A stretch of DNA of 64,000 nt from MFD04580-c1 sp963702995 (GTDB lineage Bacteria; Planctomycetota; Phycisphaerae; Tepidisphaerales; Tepidisphaeraceae), in contig OY969783.1 of the NCBI GenBank assembly GCA_963702995.1, forward strand, positions 4,960,001 to 5,024,000. Reading direction: 5' to 3'. Positions 36,015 to 45,867 of this stretch are shown here, piece by piece (the stretch's first letter is position 1; the number at the start of each line of letters is the position of its first letter). A model generated the notes under the pieces. That model had not been told where the DNA came from, did no database searches, and saw nothing but the letters and a program-made list of their open reading frames with translations. The translations under genes and the position numbers were made by a program.

Positions 36015-38531
36015 ATGGCCTCCTGCTGTGACCAACCTGAAACTTCGTCAAAGCCGTCGGCGCCGAGCGGCCGCTTGACGATCGCGTTGGCGGGCAATCC
36101 CAATAGCGGTAAGACGACGGTCTTCAATGGCCTCACGGGCTTGCGCCAGAAGGTCGCCAACTACCCCGGCGTGACAGTCGAAAAGAAGACCGGCCGCTGT
36201 CGCCTCGCCGATGGCTCGTGGGTCGATGTCATCGACCTTCCCGGCACCTACAGCCTCATCAGCCGTTCCCCCGACGAACAAGTTGCGATGGAAGTATTGC
36301 GCGGCCTTCGCGCCGACACGGTTACGCCAGACGTGATCGTCGCCGTGGTGGATGCGAGCAACCTGCAGCGCAACCTGTACCTGGTCAGCCAGCTCATCGA
36401 GCTGGGGCGGCCGATGGTGATCGCGCTGAACATGATGGATGTCGCGGAGCGCCGTGGGCTCGGCGTCTCCCCCTCCACCCTGCAGCAGGAGCTGGGCGTT
36501 CCGGTCATACCGCTGGTTGGCTACAAGAAGCGAGGGATCGCCGAGTTGAAGGAGGCGATTGCCCGGGCCGCCGTCGCGCCGATGCCCGAGTGGCCGCTGC
36601 CCCAGGCGATGAAGGATGAGCTGCTTGTCGTCGGCGGCGGCCTGGCGATCCTCGACGGGCGTGATGAGACGTCGCTCCCCGTTCCGGCTGTTCCCCATGC
36701 GGGGGGCACATCCGGACCGGCCGCCACATCGGGTGGCACGGCGGGCGAGCCGCCAGTCGTCGCGGCCCCAGTCGTCGCGCCTTGCGCCTGGATCTGCCGG
36801 GACGACTCCGGCCGCCGCCTCGACCGCTACGCCGCCATCGCCGAACGATTGCTCATCGGCGATACCGCCGGCGACCTCAGCGAGATCGCCCGTCGCAAGC
36901 CTGTCTCCGAACTTTTGGGCGGTGCGACGGCGCGGCTTCAGGCCATGGGGATCGACCCCATGCAGGCGGACATTGAAGCCCACTATCGCTGGATCGATGA
37001 CGTGGCCCATCGGGTGGTGAAAGGTGAAACCCTTCGCACGTCGGCCGCGATGGCGACTCCGGGAGAGCGGCACGCGTCAGACGCCGCGTCTGTGACGCCC
37101 TTGACAGCTCAGGCCTCGACGGCTCAGACCTCGACGGCCCAGACCTCGACGGCCCAGACCTCAATGACCCGGACCTCGACGGCCCGGCCGCCGAAGAACC
37201 TGACTCAGCGGGTCGATGCGATTCTCATCCATAAGGTGTGGGGACTATTCATTTTCGCGGCCATCATGGGCGCGCTCTTCGTCAGCCTCTTCTGGCTCGC
37301 CAAGCCGATCATGGACGGCATTCAGGATGGGATCAAGCATTTCGGTGACTGGTCCACCAGTCACCTGGCCGAGGGGCCGCTGAAAGACCTGCTGAATGAC
37401 GGCGTCTTCGCCGGCGTGGGCGCCGTGGTCGTCTTCGTCCCGCAGATCGCGCTGCTGTTCATGTTCCTGGCGATCCTTGAAGACAGCGGTTACCTGGCGC
37501 GCGCCGCGTTCCTGATGGATCGGCTGCTGAGCAAGGTTGGCCTGCACGGGAAGAGCTTCATTCCGCTCTTGAGCAGCTTTGCATGCGCCATCCCCGGCAT
37601 CATGGCGACTCGGACCATTGAGAACCGCCGCGAGCGACTGGCGACAATCCTGGTCGCCCCTTTCATGAGCTGCAGCGCCCGGCTGCCCGTCTACACCCTG
37701 CTGATCGGCGCCTTCTTCGCGAGTTACGGCTCCATGACCCAGGCGGGGATCATGCTCGCCTGTTACGCGCTGGGCATCATCGCGGCCGCCGGGACGGCGT
37801 TCATCTTTAAGCGGACGCTCACCAAAGGCCCCGCGACGAGCTTCATTTTGGAATTGCCAAGCTACAAGCTGCCGCAAGTCTCGCAGGTGGCCCGACAGGT
37901 CTTCATCAATACCCGCGCCTTCCTCACCAAGGCGGGGACAACGATTTTCTGCCTGAGCGTCATCCTCTGGGCAATGGCCTACTACCCCCGCCTTCCGCAG
38001 GGACGGATCGATTCGATCAAGGGCGCCGTTGCGTCAACGGGCGTGGTCGCGGCCGATCTGGAGAAGCGCAGCAGGACGCGATCGGCGCGGCCCAGTCGGA
38101 GCATTCGATCTCCGGCCGCTTCGGCCACGCCATCGAGCCGGTGATTCGGCCGCTCGGTTTTGATTGGAAAATGGGCGTTGGCCTGGTCAGCGCGTTCGCC
38201 GCAAGAGAGGTTTTCGTCAGCTCCATGGGGATCGTCTACAGCGTCGGCGACGTTGACAAAGGCGCGACCACCGACCTGGCGGCCGCGATGCGTGCCGACC
38301 GCTATCCCAGCGGCCCGCGCCGGGAAGCCTGTCTGGACGCCCCTGGTCGCCATCAGCCTTCTCGTCTGGTTCGTCCTCGCCATGCAGTGCATGAGCACCC
38401 TCGCCGTCGTCCGCCGCGAAACCGGCGGCTGGGGCTGGCCGATGTTCATGCTTGTCTACATGAACGTCCTGGCTTACGTGATCAGCCTGGTTGTGTTTCA
38501 GGTGGGGTCGCTGCTCGTTCCGACCGCGTAA
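36015..38531 (+). CDS. feoB: Ferrous iron transport protein B, with two compensating frameshifts
   Basis: A Fe(II) transporter with an N-terminal G domain: G1 GNPNSGKTTVFNG, G3 DLPGTYSL, G4-like NMMD. The membrane part starts near residue 410 (LFIFAAIMGALFVSLFWLAK), with GFIPLLSSFACAIPGIMATR-type Gate motifs (here FIPLLSSFACAIPGIMATRT). The frame breaks near 38070 (one base missing after GAGAAGCGCAG). Homology runs in the next frame (IRPLGFDWKMGVGLVSAFAA), then returns near 38315 (one base extra in CGGCCCG) for PVWTPLVAISLLVWFVLAMQ to 38531. The net frame is unchanged, about 838 residues. A TSTAQ-repeat linker separates the G domain from the membrane domain. Confidence 0.9.
37102..37188 (+). 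repeat. 15-bp tandem repeat inside feoB
   Basis: About five imperfect copies of a 15-bp unit (CAGACCTCGACGGCC) encode TSTAQ-type pentapeptides. The unit length keeps the frame, so copy number could vary without disrupting the protein. Confidence 0.8.
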
Positions 38532-38620
38532 ATTGCCATGATCGCCGCGCCGCCGTCCGCCCCGCTCATCGCCGGGCGCGTCTCGGGGGCACGCCGTGCG
38601 TGCCCGACAAGAATGGGCCG

Positions 38621-39610
38621 TCACTTCGTGGCGGGGCTCAGGATCCCCTGGACCTTCATCCACGCCTCGCAGCGTTGGGGCCAGGCGGAGCAGGGCTTTT
38701 CGGTGGGGCGGAGGCCGAAGCCGTGGCCACCGGAGCTGAAGATGTGCAGTTCGGCGGGGACACCCGCCCTTTTCAAAGCCAGGTACATCGCGGCGCTGTT
38801 GGCGGCCGTAATGCCGTCGTCGCTGGCGTGGGCCATGAACATCGGCGGCGTGCGGCCGTCAACCGGGAACTCGGGGAGGAGCTTGTCCTGGGCGGGGGTG
38901 GTCGTCGGCGTTGCGTCAACGGGGGCCGTCTTGCCGTCGGCGGCCGCCGTCTTTGCGGGCTTCTTCGCGTCGGCGACGAGCCACGCGGGGTAGACCAGCA
39001 CGCCGAAGTCCGGGCGGCAGCTCGCCTTGTCGGCGTCATCCACGGCTTCATACGCGCGCTGGTCGAAGTGGGTGCAGGTCAGCGCGGTGAGGTTCCCGCC
39101 AGCCGAGAAGCCGAGGATGCCGATGCGGTTCGGGTCCAGGCCCCATTCGCCCGCTTTGCTGCGGACCAGGCTGACGGCGCGCTGGGCGTCGCTCAACGGG
39201 ATCTGATGGGTCGGGTCGCCGTGGCGGGTCGGGACCCGGTACTTGAGGATAATGCCGGTCACGCCGATCGAGTTGAGCCAGTCGGCGACCTCGGTCCCTT
39301 CAAGGTCCCAGGCAAGGATCGAGTACCCGCCGCCCGGGCAGATGATGACCGAGGCGCCGGTGTCCTTCGCCTTGTCCGGCCGGTAGACCGACAGCGTCGG
39401 CTTGGAGACGTCCGTCAGCCGCGCGACCCCTTTCTTATCGTTGGGGTTCTTGTCCAGAAAATGCTCGGTGCCGGCGATCCCCTTTTCCAGCGGAGCGGCC
39501 CCCGGCCAGACGTCCAGAGTCACCGCCGGCTCCGCCGCCCGCGCGGATGAGAGGCAGACGCACAGCGCACAAAGAACGGCCCCGATCGCAAAGCGGTTGG
39601 ATTGGCTCAT
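38621..39610 (-). CDS. Secreted alpha/beta hydrolase (acetyl esterase/xylanase-like)
   Basis: A protein of 329 residues from the ATG at 39610; the region upstream of it lacks homology. A signal peptide (FAIGAVLCALCVCLSSARA) precedes an alpha/beta-hydrolase fold. The oxyanion-hole motif is IICPGGGYSILAWDLEG. The nucleophile elbow is LGFSAGGNLTAL (G-x-S-x-G). The catalytic His is near GGHGFGLR, and MFMAHASDDGITAANSA supplies the Asp. A charged linker of about 30 residues (AKKPAKTAAADGKTAP) is inserted. Relatives deacetylate sugars or cleave small esters. It is convergent with feoB. Confidence 0.88.
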   Translation of the reverse strand: MSQSNRFAIGAVLCALCVCLSSARAAEPAVTLDVWPGAAPLEKGIAGTEHFLDKNPNDKKGVARLTDVSKPTLSVYRPDKAKDTGASVIICPGGGYSILAWDLEGTEVADWLNSIGVTGIILKYRVPTRHGDPTHQIPLSDAQRAVSLVRSKAGEWGLDPNRIGILGFSAGGNLTALTCTHFDQRAYEAVDDADKASCRPDFGVLVYPAWLVADAKKPAKTAAADGKTAPVDATPTTTPAQDKLLPEFPVDGRTPPMFMAHASDDGITAANSAAMYLALKRAGVPAELHIFSSGGHGFGLRPTEKPCSAWPQRCEAWMKVQGILSPATK

Positions 39611-39659
39611 GATCCCCTTTATACCGCGCCCGCTCCCCTCCGGTTGACTACCCGCCCCC

Positions 39660-39800
39660 GCGACCATTGCAGTCGATCGTAACTTCCTCATCCTTCACCT
39701 TCATCCTTCCTCCCCCCTCGACCACTGCCGTCGATCGCGGCTTCCTCATCCTTCACCTTCATCCTTCACCTTCATCCTTCATCCTTTCCTCCCCCCCCCT
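39660..39800. repeat. Pyrimidine-rich direct repeat upstream of leuB
   Basis: Two copies of a block of about 60 bp (CGACCAxTGCxGTCGATCG, then TTCCTCATCCTTCACCTTC) are followed by extra CACCTTCATCCTT units and C-runs. It looks like a slippage-grown microsatellite and ends 60 bp before leuB. Confidence 0.75.
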
Positions 39801-39860
39801 CTTGCCCGGCGGCCGATTCCCCATACGATGCCCCGCTCGAATTCTTCCCAGGAGCACATC

Positions 39861-40931
39861 ATGAAGATCGCGGTCATGCCCGGCGACGGCGTCGGAAAAG
39901 AAGTCATCCCCGAGGGCCTGAAAGCCCTGAAGGTGGCGGCCCGGAAGTTCGGGTTTACTTACTCCACGACCGACTACCCGTTTGGCGGCGAGCATTACCT
40001 TGAAACCAAGCAGACGCTCCCGGATTCGGCTCTGAAGGAAATCGCCGCGCATGACGCCATCCTGTTTGGCGCGGTCGGCGTGGACCCGCGCGGGTCGGCC
40101 CAGATCCCCCAGGGGATCCTCGAGGCGGAGATCCTGCTGAAGATGCGGTTCGAGCTCGACCAGTACATCAACCTGCGGCCGACCCGCCTTCTCCCCGGGG
40201 CCCCGACGCCCCTCAAGAACGTCGGCCCGGCCGATATCGACATGGTCATCGTCCGGGAGAACACCGAGGGGCTTTACTGCCAGAACGGCGGCTTCCTCTA
40301 CAAGGGGACGCCGCACGAGGTGGCGAACCAGATCGAGGTCACCACGCGCCGGGGTGTCGAGCGGGCGATCCGATACGCCTTTGAGTACGCGACCTCGTTC
40401 GGCCGCAAAAAGGTGACGCTTGTCGCCAAGACCAATGTCCTTCGGTACGCGCACAATCTCTGGCTCCGGGCGTTTGAAGAGGTGAAGGCCGAGTTCCCGA
40501 AGATCGAAACCGACTATCATCACGTTGACGCCTGCACGATGTACATGGTGACCAAGCCGAAGATTTACGACGTGATCGTGACAACCAATATGTTCGGGGA
40601 CATCATCACCGACCTTGGCGCCGCCATTCAGGGCGGCATGGGGATGGCCGCCAGCGGCAACCTGAACCCGACCCGTCAGGCGGCCAGCATGTTCGAGCCG
40701 GTGCATGGGTCGGCACCCGATATCGCGGGCAAGAACCTGGCCAACCCGATCGCCACGTTCCTGTCGGTCGCAATGATGCTCGATTTCCTGGGGCAGCCGG
40801 CCGCGGCCGCCGCGCTCAACCAGGCGATCCGAGACGTCGTCGCCGACCCGAAGCACCACACCCGGGACCTGGGCGGGACGGCTTCGACGACCGACGTCGG
40901 CGACGCGATCTGTGTGAAGCTGGCGTCCTAG
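39861..40931 (+). CDS. leuB: 3-isopropylmalate dehydrogenase-like (isocitrate/isopropylmalate family)
   Basis: A beta-decarboxylating dehydrogenase of 356 residues. The ATG at 39861 follows AGGAGC. The start is KIAVMPGDGVGKEVIPEG. The substrate-binding block is LLKMRFELDQYINLRPTRL, and the metal/NAD-binding part includes ITDLGAAIQGGMGMAASGNL and EPVHGSAPDIAGKNLANP. The spacing and the single-domain length fit IPMDH, which catalyses the third step of leucine synthesis. An NAD-dependent isocitrate, homoisocitrate or tartrate dehydrogenase cannot be ruled out. No leuA, leuC or leuD gene lies nearby. Confidence 0.85.
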   Translation: MKIAVMPGDGVGKEVIPEGLKALKVAARKFGFTYSTTDYPFGGEHYLETKQTLPDSALKEIAAHDAILFGAVGVDPRGSAQIPQGILEAEILLKMRFELDQYINLRPTRLLPGAPTPLKNVGPADIDMVIVRENTEGLYCQNGGFLYKGTPHEVANQIEVTTRRGVERAIRYAFEYATSFGRKKVTLVAKTNVLRYAHNLWLRAFEEVKAEFPKIETDYHHVDACTMYMVTKPKIYDVIVTTNMFGDIITDLGAAIQGGMGMAASGNLNPTRQAASMFEPVHGSAPDIAGKNLANPIATFLSVAMMLDFLGQPAAAAALNQAIRDVVADPKHHTRDLGGTASTTDVGDAICVKLAS

Positions 40932-41015
40932 AATCCAGGTGGATTGCCCGGTTGGTCAGCAGCCGCTGGCCGGCCGGGATCGAGCCGCGGCCGTTTGGGC
41001 CGCAGGAGCCTTTTG

Positions 41016-41279
41016 ATGAATATCGCCCTTATGCTCCACCACGGCATTCGGCCGACCGCGGCGAACGAAACCATGAGCCATCCGCACGTGGAGTTGCTCG
41101 CCTCAACGGCCGCCGAAGCCCGAACGCTAAAGACCATTGCGGATCAGCTTGCCGCCTTCGCATCGGTGCCGTTCAGTTTTCATGAAGTGGAGTCAATCGG
41201 CGCGACCCAGCACGGCGCGATCCTGCGTGTGGCCCTCTGCGAGCGGCCGACGACGACGACGCCGACGAAGGCGGGGTAA
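41016..41279 (+). CDS. Small hypothetical protein
   Basis: An open frame of 87 residues with a plausible ATG at 41016 and an internal ATG at 41073. The part LASTAAEARTLKTIADQLAA looks helical and the rest has no known motif. It sits between leuB and trxB in the same direction. Codon use looks normal for the window, but homology was not tested. A chance frame is possible. Confidence 0.35.
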   Translation: MNIALMLHHGIRPTAANETMSHPHVELLASTAAEARTLKTIADQLAAFASVPFSFHEVESIGATQHGAILRVALCERPTTTTPTKAG

Positions 41280-41389
41280 GGTCGGCGCCGCCGCTTGGGT
41301 AAGGCGACACGGCGCCAAGTGGTCAAAGGATGGGAGTCGCCGTGTCGTGCCTCCCGATGCGGGCGGTGACGGGAAGGTGAGAGATCAAC

Positions 41390-42385
41390 ATGGCAGATAC
41401 GCAAGACAAGTTTGAGAAGCTGGTCATCATCGGCTCGGGCCCCGCGGGCTGGACGGCCGCCATCTATGCAGCGCGCGCGAACCTCGAGCCTGTGGTCTAC
41501 GAGGGCGCGCCGACGGAAGAGAACCGCCTCCGTGGGACCCTCCCGCTGGGGCAGCTCAATCTGACGACCGAGGTCGAAAATTTCCCTGGCTTTCCGGACG
41601 GCGTGATGGGCCCGGAACTGATGCTCAAGATGCGCGAGCAGTCCGCCCGGTACGGGACGCAGATCCGCACCGAGGACGTGCTGTCGATCGACCTGTCGCA
41701 GCGCCCGTTCACGATGCGGGATTCGGCGGGCGAGACGGTCCGAGCGCATGCGGTGATCATTGCGACCGGCGCCAGCGCGAACTACATCGGCCTTCCGAGC
41801 GAAACGGCGTACAAGAACCGCGGGGTTAGCGCATGCGCGGTCTGCGACGGGGCGCTGCCGCGGTTCCGCAATCAGGATCTGATCGTGGTCGGCGGCGGGG
41901 ACTCGGCCGCCGAGGAGGGGAATTACCTGACCAAGTTCGCGAAGACGGTTCACCTCGTCCATCGCCGCGACAACATGAACCGGGCGAGCCGGATCATGGC
42001 GGATCGTCTTTTGTCGAACCCGAAAGTAAAGCCGGTCTGGGACTCGGTGGTCGAAGAAGTGATCGGGGACGAGGAGCGTGGAATGACCGCCGTGCGCGTG
42101 AAGAACCTGAAGACGGGCGATGCGTTCGAGATCGCCGCGCCCGGCATGTTCGTCGCGATCGGCCACACGCCGAATACAAAGTTCCTCGACGGGCAACTGG
42201 CCACGGACGAGAAGGGCTTTGTGAAGCTGACGGACCCCGCCCGGACGACGACGAGCATTGACGGCGTCTTCGCCGCCGGCGACGTCGCCGACCCGACGTA
42301 TAAGCAGGCGATCACGGCCGCCGGCATGGGGTGCAAGGCCGCGCTGGATGCCGAGCGGTGGCTGGCGGCCCAGGGGATCGATTAG
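41390..42385 (+). CDS. trxB: Thioredoxin reductase
   Basis: An NADPH-dependent flavoprotein of 331 residues that keeps thioredoxin reduced. The FAD-binding motif is [20 protein letters not shown], the redox-active CAVC is at residues 149-152, the NADPH-binding motif is [15 protein letters not shown], and the C-terminal FAD motif is [20 protein letters not shown]. All catalytic parts are present. It probably serves DsbA-like and other thiol proteins indirectly, but none is adjacent. Confidence 0.95.
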   Translation: MADTQDKFEKLVIIGSGPAGWTAAIYAARANLEPVVYEGAPTEENRLRGTLPLGQLNLTTEVENFPGFPDGVMGPELMLKMREQSARYGTQIRTEDVLSIDLSQRPFTMRDSAGETVRAHAVIIATGASANYIGLPSETAYKNRGVSACAVCDGALPRFRNQDLIVVGGGDSAAEEGNYLTKFAKTVHLVHRRDNMNRASRIMADRLLSNPKVKPVWDSVVEEVIGDEERGMTAVRVKNLKTGDAFEIAAPGMFVAIGHTPNTKFLDGQLATDEKGFVKLTDPARTTTSIDGVFAAGDVADPTYKQAITAAGMGCKAALDAERWLAAQGID

Positions 42386-42525
42386 CCGGCGGCGTCGATG
42401 GCAGAATCGGGCCAGTAAGTTCTGAGGCAGGTACGGGGCCGCCGGCGGGTCCTCACCGATGGTACTTGGGTGCGGCCGCTGCATCGGTGCATGTAAGGCT
42501 TCCTATTGCCGGCCACGCAGCAAGC

Positions 42526-42954
42526 ATGCCTCGCAGCTACTCATTGCCCAAGTCCCGCCACCTTCGACTTCCATCGGAATTCGACGCGGTATACGCTTCG
42601 AAAACGCGCGACGCGCGCGGGCCGCTGACGGTCTACGCCCGGCCGAATGACCTGGGCCACCCCAGGCTGGGGATGAGCGTCTCGCGGAAGGTGGGGATCG
42701 CGGCCCGCCGCAACCGGATCCGGCGGCTCCTCCGCGAGGCGTTTCGCCTGATGCAGCACGACCTGCCGTGCGGCTACGACCTGGTGGTTGTCGTCCGTGC
42801 CCACGAGCCCGCGCTGCTCGCGGATTATCAACGACTCCTGGCCGCGTGCGTGGTGCGTCTGCATACGACGTGGTCAAAGCGCCAGGCGACGCCGCCATCG
42901 CCTTCAGTCTTGCCGTTCAAGGCTACTCCGCGTCCTCGCTCGAATGATGAGTGA
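42526..42954 (+). CDS. rnpA: Ribonuclease P protein component
   Basis: The protein subunit of RNase P, which trims the 5' ends of tRNA precursors, about 142 residues. The ATG at 42526 (MPRSYSLPKSRHLRLPSEFD) is chosen because homology begins there. The RNA-binding signature is SVSRKVGIAARRNRIRRLLR, followed by EAFRLMQHDLPCGYDLVVVV. The tail after about 115 residues is Pro/Ser-rich. In most bacteria rnpA is next to rpmH and yidC; neither is present here. Confidence 0.9.
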   Translation: MPRSYSLPKSRHLRLPSEFDAVYASKTRDARGPLTVYARPNDLGHPRLGMSVSRKVGIAARRNRIRRLLREAFRLMQHDLPCGYDLVVVVRAHEPALLADYQRLLAACVVRLHTTWSKRQATPPSPSVLPFKATPRPRSNDE

Positions 42955-42977
42955 GGCAAAGAGCCGGGACGAACCGT

Positions 42978-45229
42978 CTACGGACGCGCGGGCACCGGCG
43001 GGGCAGGGGCGAGCATCTGCTCGGCCCGCACCTTCACCTTTTGCAGGCGCTGACGATACAGCTCGTCCAGGGGAGGCGTGATCTTCAGCGATTCAAGCGA
43101 GAGGCGCAGCGCATCGCGGACGTTCGGGGGCGTCGCGTCCAGAAGGTCTTCCGCTCGGTTAGCGAGCTTGGAGGCGACCGTCTGTTGCTGGGCGGGCTCT
43201 TTGGCGATGGTTGCGCGGGCGAACTCGGCCGCCTCGGGGTACTGGCGACTCAGCAGCAACGAATCCATCAGTTCCTTCACCAGCCCTTCGGTGGTGAGGG
43301 CGGGCCCGCCCTGTTCCCGCCAGTAGTCCAGCGCCTGGCGGAAATAGGCGGCCGCCTGCACGAAGGCGGCCGTCGCCGGTTCAGGCTGGGGCGCGCCGAC
43401 GGCGGCATTCCGAAGGTAGCTGTTGCCGATCTGCATGAACGTCTGCCCGATGTTCTCACGCTGGGCGGCCAGGTCATCCAGGGCGGGCGGCGTCGCCTTC
43501 TGGTCTTTGTCGGCCAGGGCCAACAGCACCGAGAGCCGCTGGTTGAAGGCGTTCTGCTTGCGAAACTGTTCGGCATAGTCGCGAAGCTGCCGATCCGTCG
43601 CGGTCGGCATCAGCGCGACGAAGACCTCCATCGCCTTATCGCGGACGGAACGGTCGGGCTCTGTCGCGGGGTCGGTGTATCGATAGAGTTCGGCGTGAAA
43701 GGCGAACGAGCCCACCTTGGCGAAGGCGTCGAGCGCGGCCAGCCGCACCGTCGCTTCAGGCTCGGCGGAGAGCCATCGAATGACGCGGTTGTCGGTCTGC
43801 GGGTCGGCCAGTTCCCGCAACCCCTCCAACGCGGCGATCCGGGTGCGAGGCGTTTCGCGCAGATCGAGCAGCTCGAGATAGAGCTTCTGGACGCGCGAGT
43901 CGCCCAGCGGGACCAGCGCCCCGACGGCCGCGGCCCGCGTGTCGCCGTTCGGGCTCTTGATCAGGTTCTGCAACGCCGCCGTCACCGACGCGACGAGTTT
44001 GGGGTCCTTGCGGATTTCGGGGCCGAGCTTTCGCAGCGCGTCACAGGCCGCCACGCGAACGCGTGTTGACGGGTCGGCCAGCAGTTGCATCAGCGTCGCC
44101 ACGGCGCGCGGGTCACCGAAGGAGCCGAAGTCGTCGATCAAGGCCGCCTTCACACCCGCGTCCGGCTCCTGCGCGAGTTGCGTCAGCATCGTTTCGAGCG
44201 ACGCGCGATCGTTGATCGTGCCAAGGGTTCGGGCAATCTCGGCGCGGACGTCGGCGGAACTGTCGCCGATCATGTCGCGAATGCGGGCGAGGTCGGTGGG
44301 GTTCGCACGACCGCTGGCGAGCGTTTCGCGGAGGAAGATTCGGACGCCGACCAGCCGCGGGCCGGGCGACTCTGAAGCGAGCAGGAGCCGCAGCGCTTCG
44401 GGGCGCTGGGGCTTATCCACCATTTGGTAGAGCCGCTGGAGTTGGTCCGCCACCTCGGGTGGCATGGGCGGCCGCTGTCGTTTGACACGGTCGAGCACGC
44501 TCTCGCGAAACTGGGCGTTGGTTTTTCCGGCGAGCCCCTGGCCCCAGGTTCGCCAGGCATCGGCGTCGCGACCGTAGGCGCGGGCCCGGTCATCTCGGCC
44601 AGGGCATCGCAGGCGGCATCGCGGACGATGCGCTGGCGGTCGTTCAAGAGCACGAGCAGCGCGTTGGCGGCGCGGAGGTCCACCACACTCCCCAGCCCGC
44701 GCGCCGCGGCCGCCCGAGCCGCGTGGGCGACCGCCGGATCGGGCGAGGTCGCAAAGGCGATCAGTTGCTCAAGCGCCCGTCCGGTATCGTGAGCGCTGGC
44801 CAGCGCGTAAGCGGCCGCTTCGATCGTCTCACGATCCCCGCCGAGCAGCCGCACCAGCAGGTTAACGGACTCTGGGGTGGGAGACGCGTCTTCGCCCAAA
44901 GCGCGGGCGACGGCGAGCGCGGCGCCGGGGCTGTTCGCCGACCGCAGTAACAGCGCGCGGGCCTCGTCGGACTCGCGTGCGAGGAGCCGACGGGCGGCCT
45001 CATCCCGATCGGACTGAGGTTTCGCATTGTCAGTAAGGGTTGCCGCATCACCGAGTTGGATCCGGCGAAGGCGATCAGCGGTAGGGGAGGCGAAGGCGGC
45101 GGGGGGTGCTGGGCTGACGGCGGGTGCGGTCTGCTGGGCGGGCGCTGGGCGCGACACCGCGGCGGCCGTGGTCAGCGCCGCCAGCATCAGTCGTCGCCGC
45201 TGGTGTGGGGAAACCCGGGCCACCGTCAC
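42978..45229 (-). CDS. HEAT-repeat exported protein, frameshifted near 44584
   Basis: A protein of about 750 residues made mostly of HEAT repeats, in two frames. The first (45229 to about 44585) has a signal-like start (RRRLMLAALTTAAAVSRPA) and repeats such as ALAVARALGEDASPTPESVN. The second (to 42978) continues with ADVRAEIARTLGTINDRASL, VRVAACDALRKLGPEIRKD and a C-terminal helical part (YRQRLQKVKVRAEQMLAPAP). Frame two also reads RDADAWRTWGQGLAGKTNAQ just before the shift. Adding one C in the GGGCCC run joins them. HEAT proteins bind other proteins; no partner is known. Confidence 0.75.
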
Positions 45230-45867
45230 GCCTTTTCGCTCGTTGCCTCACTGCGGCGCTTCGGCAACCGCGGCGGGGACGCCGGTGCGAACCCGTCCAA
45301 CGACGTGAACCGCTCGCCTCGCCCGACCGTCTTGCCGTCCGACGTCCCGCCGGAACCGTATCGCGGCCGCCATTCGGCGCCGTTCATCCCGCCGCTGACA
45401 CCGTCGGCCCGCCCCCGAAGTCTATTATCATCGACCTCAGGAGGGTACCGTATTTTGTCGTCGCGCGAAGCGCGGCGCTCCCGCGCATTCGTCAGGTTCT
45501 TGACGAGGAGAGTTGCCCGTTTCTCGCTTTCGAAAGCGCGACATCGTCCGGCCGCCGGTGACCAGGAGGGGGACCAATAGCCTCGGCAGGGGGGCCATTG
45601 ATACCGGTAGCGAGCCGGTGTCGCGCCCTTTCCAATCGCAAAGTGAGCGTTTCGTCATTGAGGCTGTACGAGTGGAGCAAAAGGGGCGGCCGCTTCAGCG
45701 TCTATCCCGCGTCGGCGCGGCGGGCGGACTACTGCCCGCCCGACTTGCCAACAGCCGTAATCTCCCACTAAAATATCGTCCCGGGTGACTCGGCTTGGCG
45801 TCAATGGAGCGCTGGGCGACGGAGCGTATTCCACAGCCGCAGCGCGGGCCACGGGCCGACAGGTCGT
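45230..45867. other. Intergenic region between divergent HEAT and TPR genes
   Basis: About 640 bp. Several overlapping frames open on both strands, but none has a ribosome-binding site with family-like content. No tRNA, hairpin array or clear promoter was found. It may hold both promoters. Confidence 0.4.

Noticed and set aside
38141..39550. 469-residue plus-strand frame after feoB
   Set aside because: Its first part is the shifted piece of feoB. The rest is antisense to the esterase gene.
41180..42484. 434-residue minus-strand frame across trxB
   Set aside because: Shadow of thioredoxin reductase; composition is only what G+C-rich antisense coding DNA produces.
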